Shown here one piece after another: positions 63,959 to 64,000 of a stretch of DNA of 64,000 nt. Below the pieces are notes generated by a model. The model saw nothing but the letters and a program-made list of their open reading frames with translations. It searched no databases and had not been told where the DNA came from. Position 1 is the stretch's first letter. The number at the start of each line of letters is the position of its first letter. The DNA comes from Pantoea sp. BAV 3049 (GTDB lineage Bacteria > Pseudomonadota > Gammaproteobacteria > Enterobacterales > Enterobacteriaceae): positions 3,939,606 to 4,003,605 of the forward strand of contig NZ_WHOY01000031.1 of the NCBI RefSeq assembly GCF_009765445.1, written 5' to 3'. A program made the position numbers and the translations under genes.

Positions 63959-64000
63959 ATGCGTCTGGATCGTCTTACTAATAAATTCCAGCTTGCTCTC
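63959..64000 (+). CDS. clpB: ATP-dependent disaggregase ClpB (first 14 codons, cut by window edge)
   Basis: Starts with ATG at 63959 and reads MRLDRLTNKFQLAL, the conserved N-terminus of ClpB, which rescues aggregated proteins with DnaK. The gene follows pgeF and a heat-shock promoter, as in E. coli. GGGGGAA lies just upstream as ribosome site. Confidence 0.95.
   Translation, partial: MRLDRLTNKFQLAL

Overview
The window is about 64 kb of chromosome from a gamma-proteobacterium of the order Enterobacterales. The order mutS ... mltB ... pncC-recA-recX-alaS-csrA-tRNA-Ser-tRNA-Arg-yqaBA-gshA-luxS-corB-ypjD-ffh-rpsP-rimM-trmD-rplS ... aroF-tyrA ... pheA-pheL-raiA-bamD-rluD-pgeF-clpB is the enterobacterial backbone, and most backbone proteins align by eye nearly residue for residue with Escherichia coli. 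Moderate GC, a longer C-terminus on ribosomal protein L19, a single tRNA-Arg and the style of the accessory genes suggest the Erwinia/Pantoea group. That genus call is an inference.

Layout. (1) 1-614: 5' end of mutS. (2) 817-8898: a divergent scavenging module with an SfnB/DszC-like flavoprotein facing an oligopeptide-type ABC transporter and an NtaA/DszA-like FMN monooxygenase, probably for an organosulfur or amine compound. (3) 9107-12992: a short-chain dehydrogenase whose divergent AraC-type regulator is broken. The regulator has a G-tract frameshift and then runs in frame into the last ~100 residues of the nitrate reductase chaperone NarJ, followed by an intact orphan narI and by lldD. 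This looks like a deletion scar that removed the regulator's DNA-binding domain, narG, narH and most of narJ. (4) 12993-16960: a repeat-rich, partly AT-rich island with about 100-bp palindromic elements, an unknown small membrane protein, an unknown 153-residue protein with a folded leader, the HNH protein YajD, a very AT-rich gene with a HEPN-like R-x4-H motif, and about 59-bp tandem repeats. (5) 16960-29269: a DJ-1/PfpI protein, mltB, a polar amino acid ABC transporter with an M20 amidohydrolase, a TRAP transporter with a class III aminotransferase and LysR regulator, and tam. (6) 29270-35258: a five-gene chaperone-usher fimbrial operon with an attenuator after the major subunit.

(7) 35320-50916: nearly continuous housekeeping genes for SOS repair (LexA-controlled recA, recX), alanyl-tRNA synthetase, CsrA, two tRNAs, glutathione synthesis, LuxS, CorB/YpjD, SRP protein Ffh and the rpsP-rimM-trmD-rplS operon. 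(8) 50927-54841: small accessory genes (glutamine amidotransferase-like protein, two GNAT acetyltransferases, a TetR-MFS pair) ending in a 7-bp tandem repeat. (9) 54889-60622: aromatic amino acid synthesis (TyrR-controlled aroF-tyrA, and pheA behind the pheL attenuator), interrupted by two genes for binding proteins without a transporter. (10) 60622-64000: raiA, bamD, rluD, pgeF and the heat-shock promoter and first codons of clpB.

I found no CRISPR array, integrase, transposase or rRNA. The strongest unusual signals are the araC-narJ-narI scar, the lone HEPN-like gene in its repeat-rich island, and the orphan binding-protein pair between tyrA and pheA.
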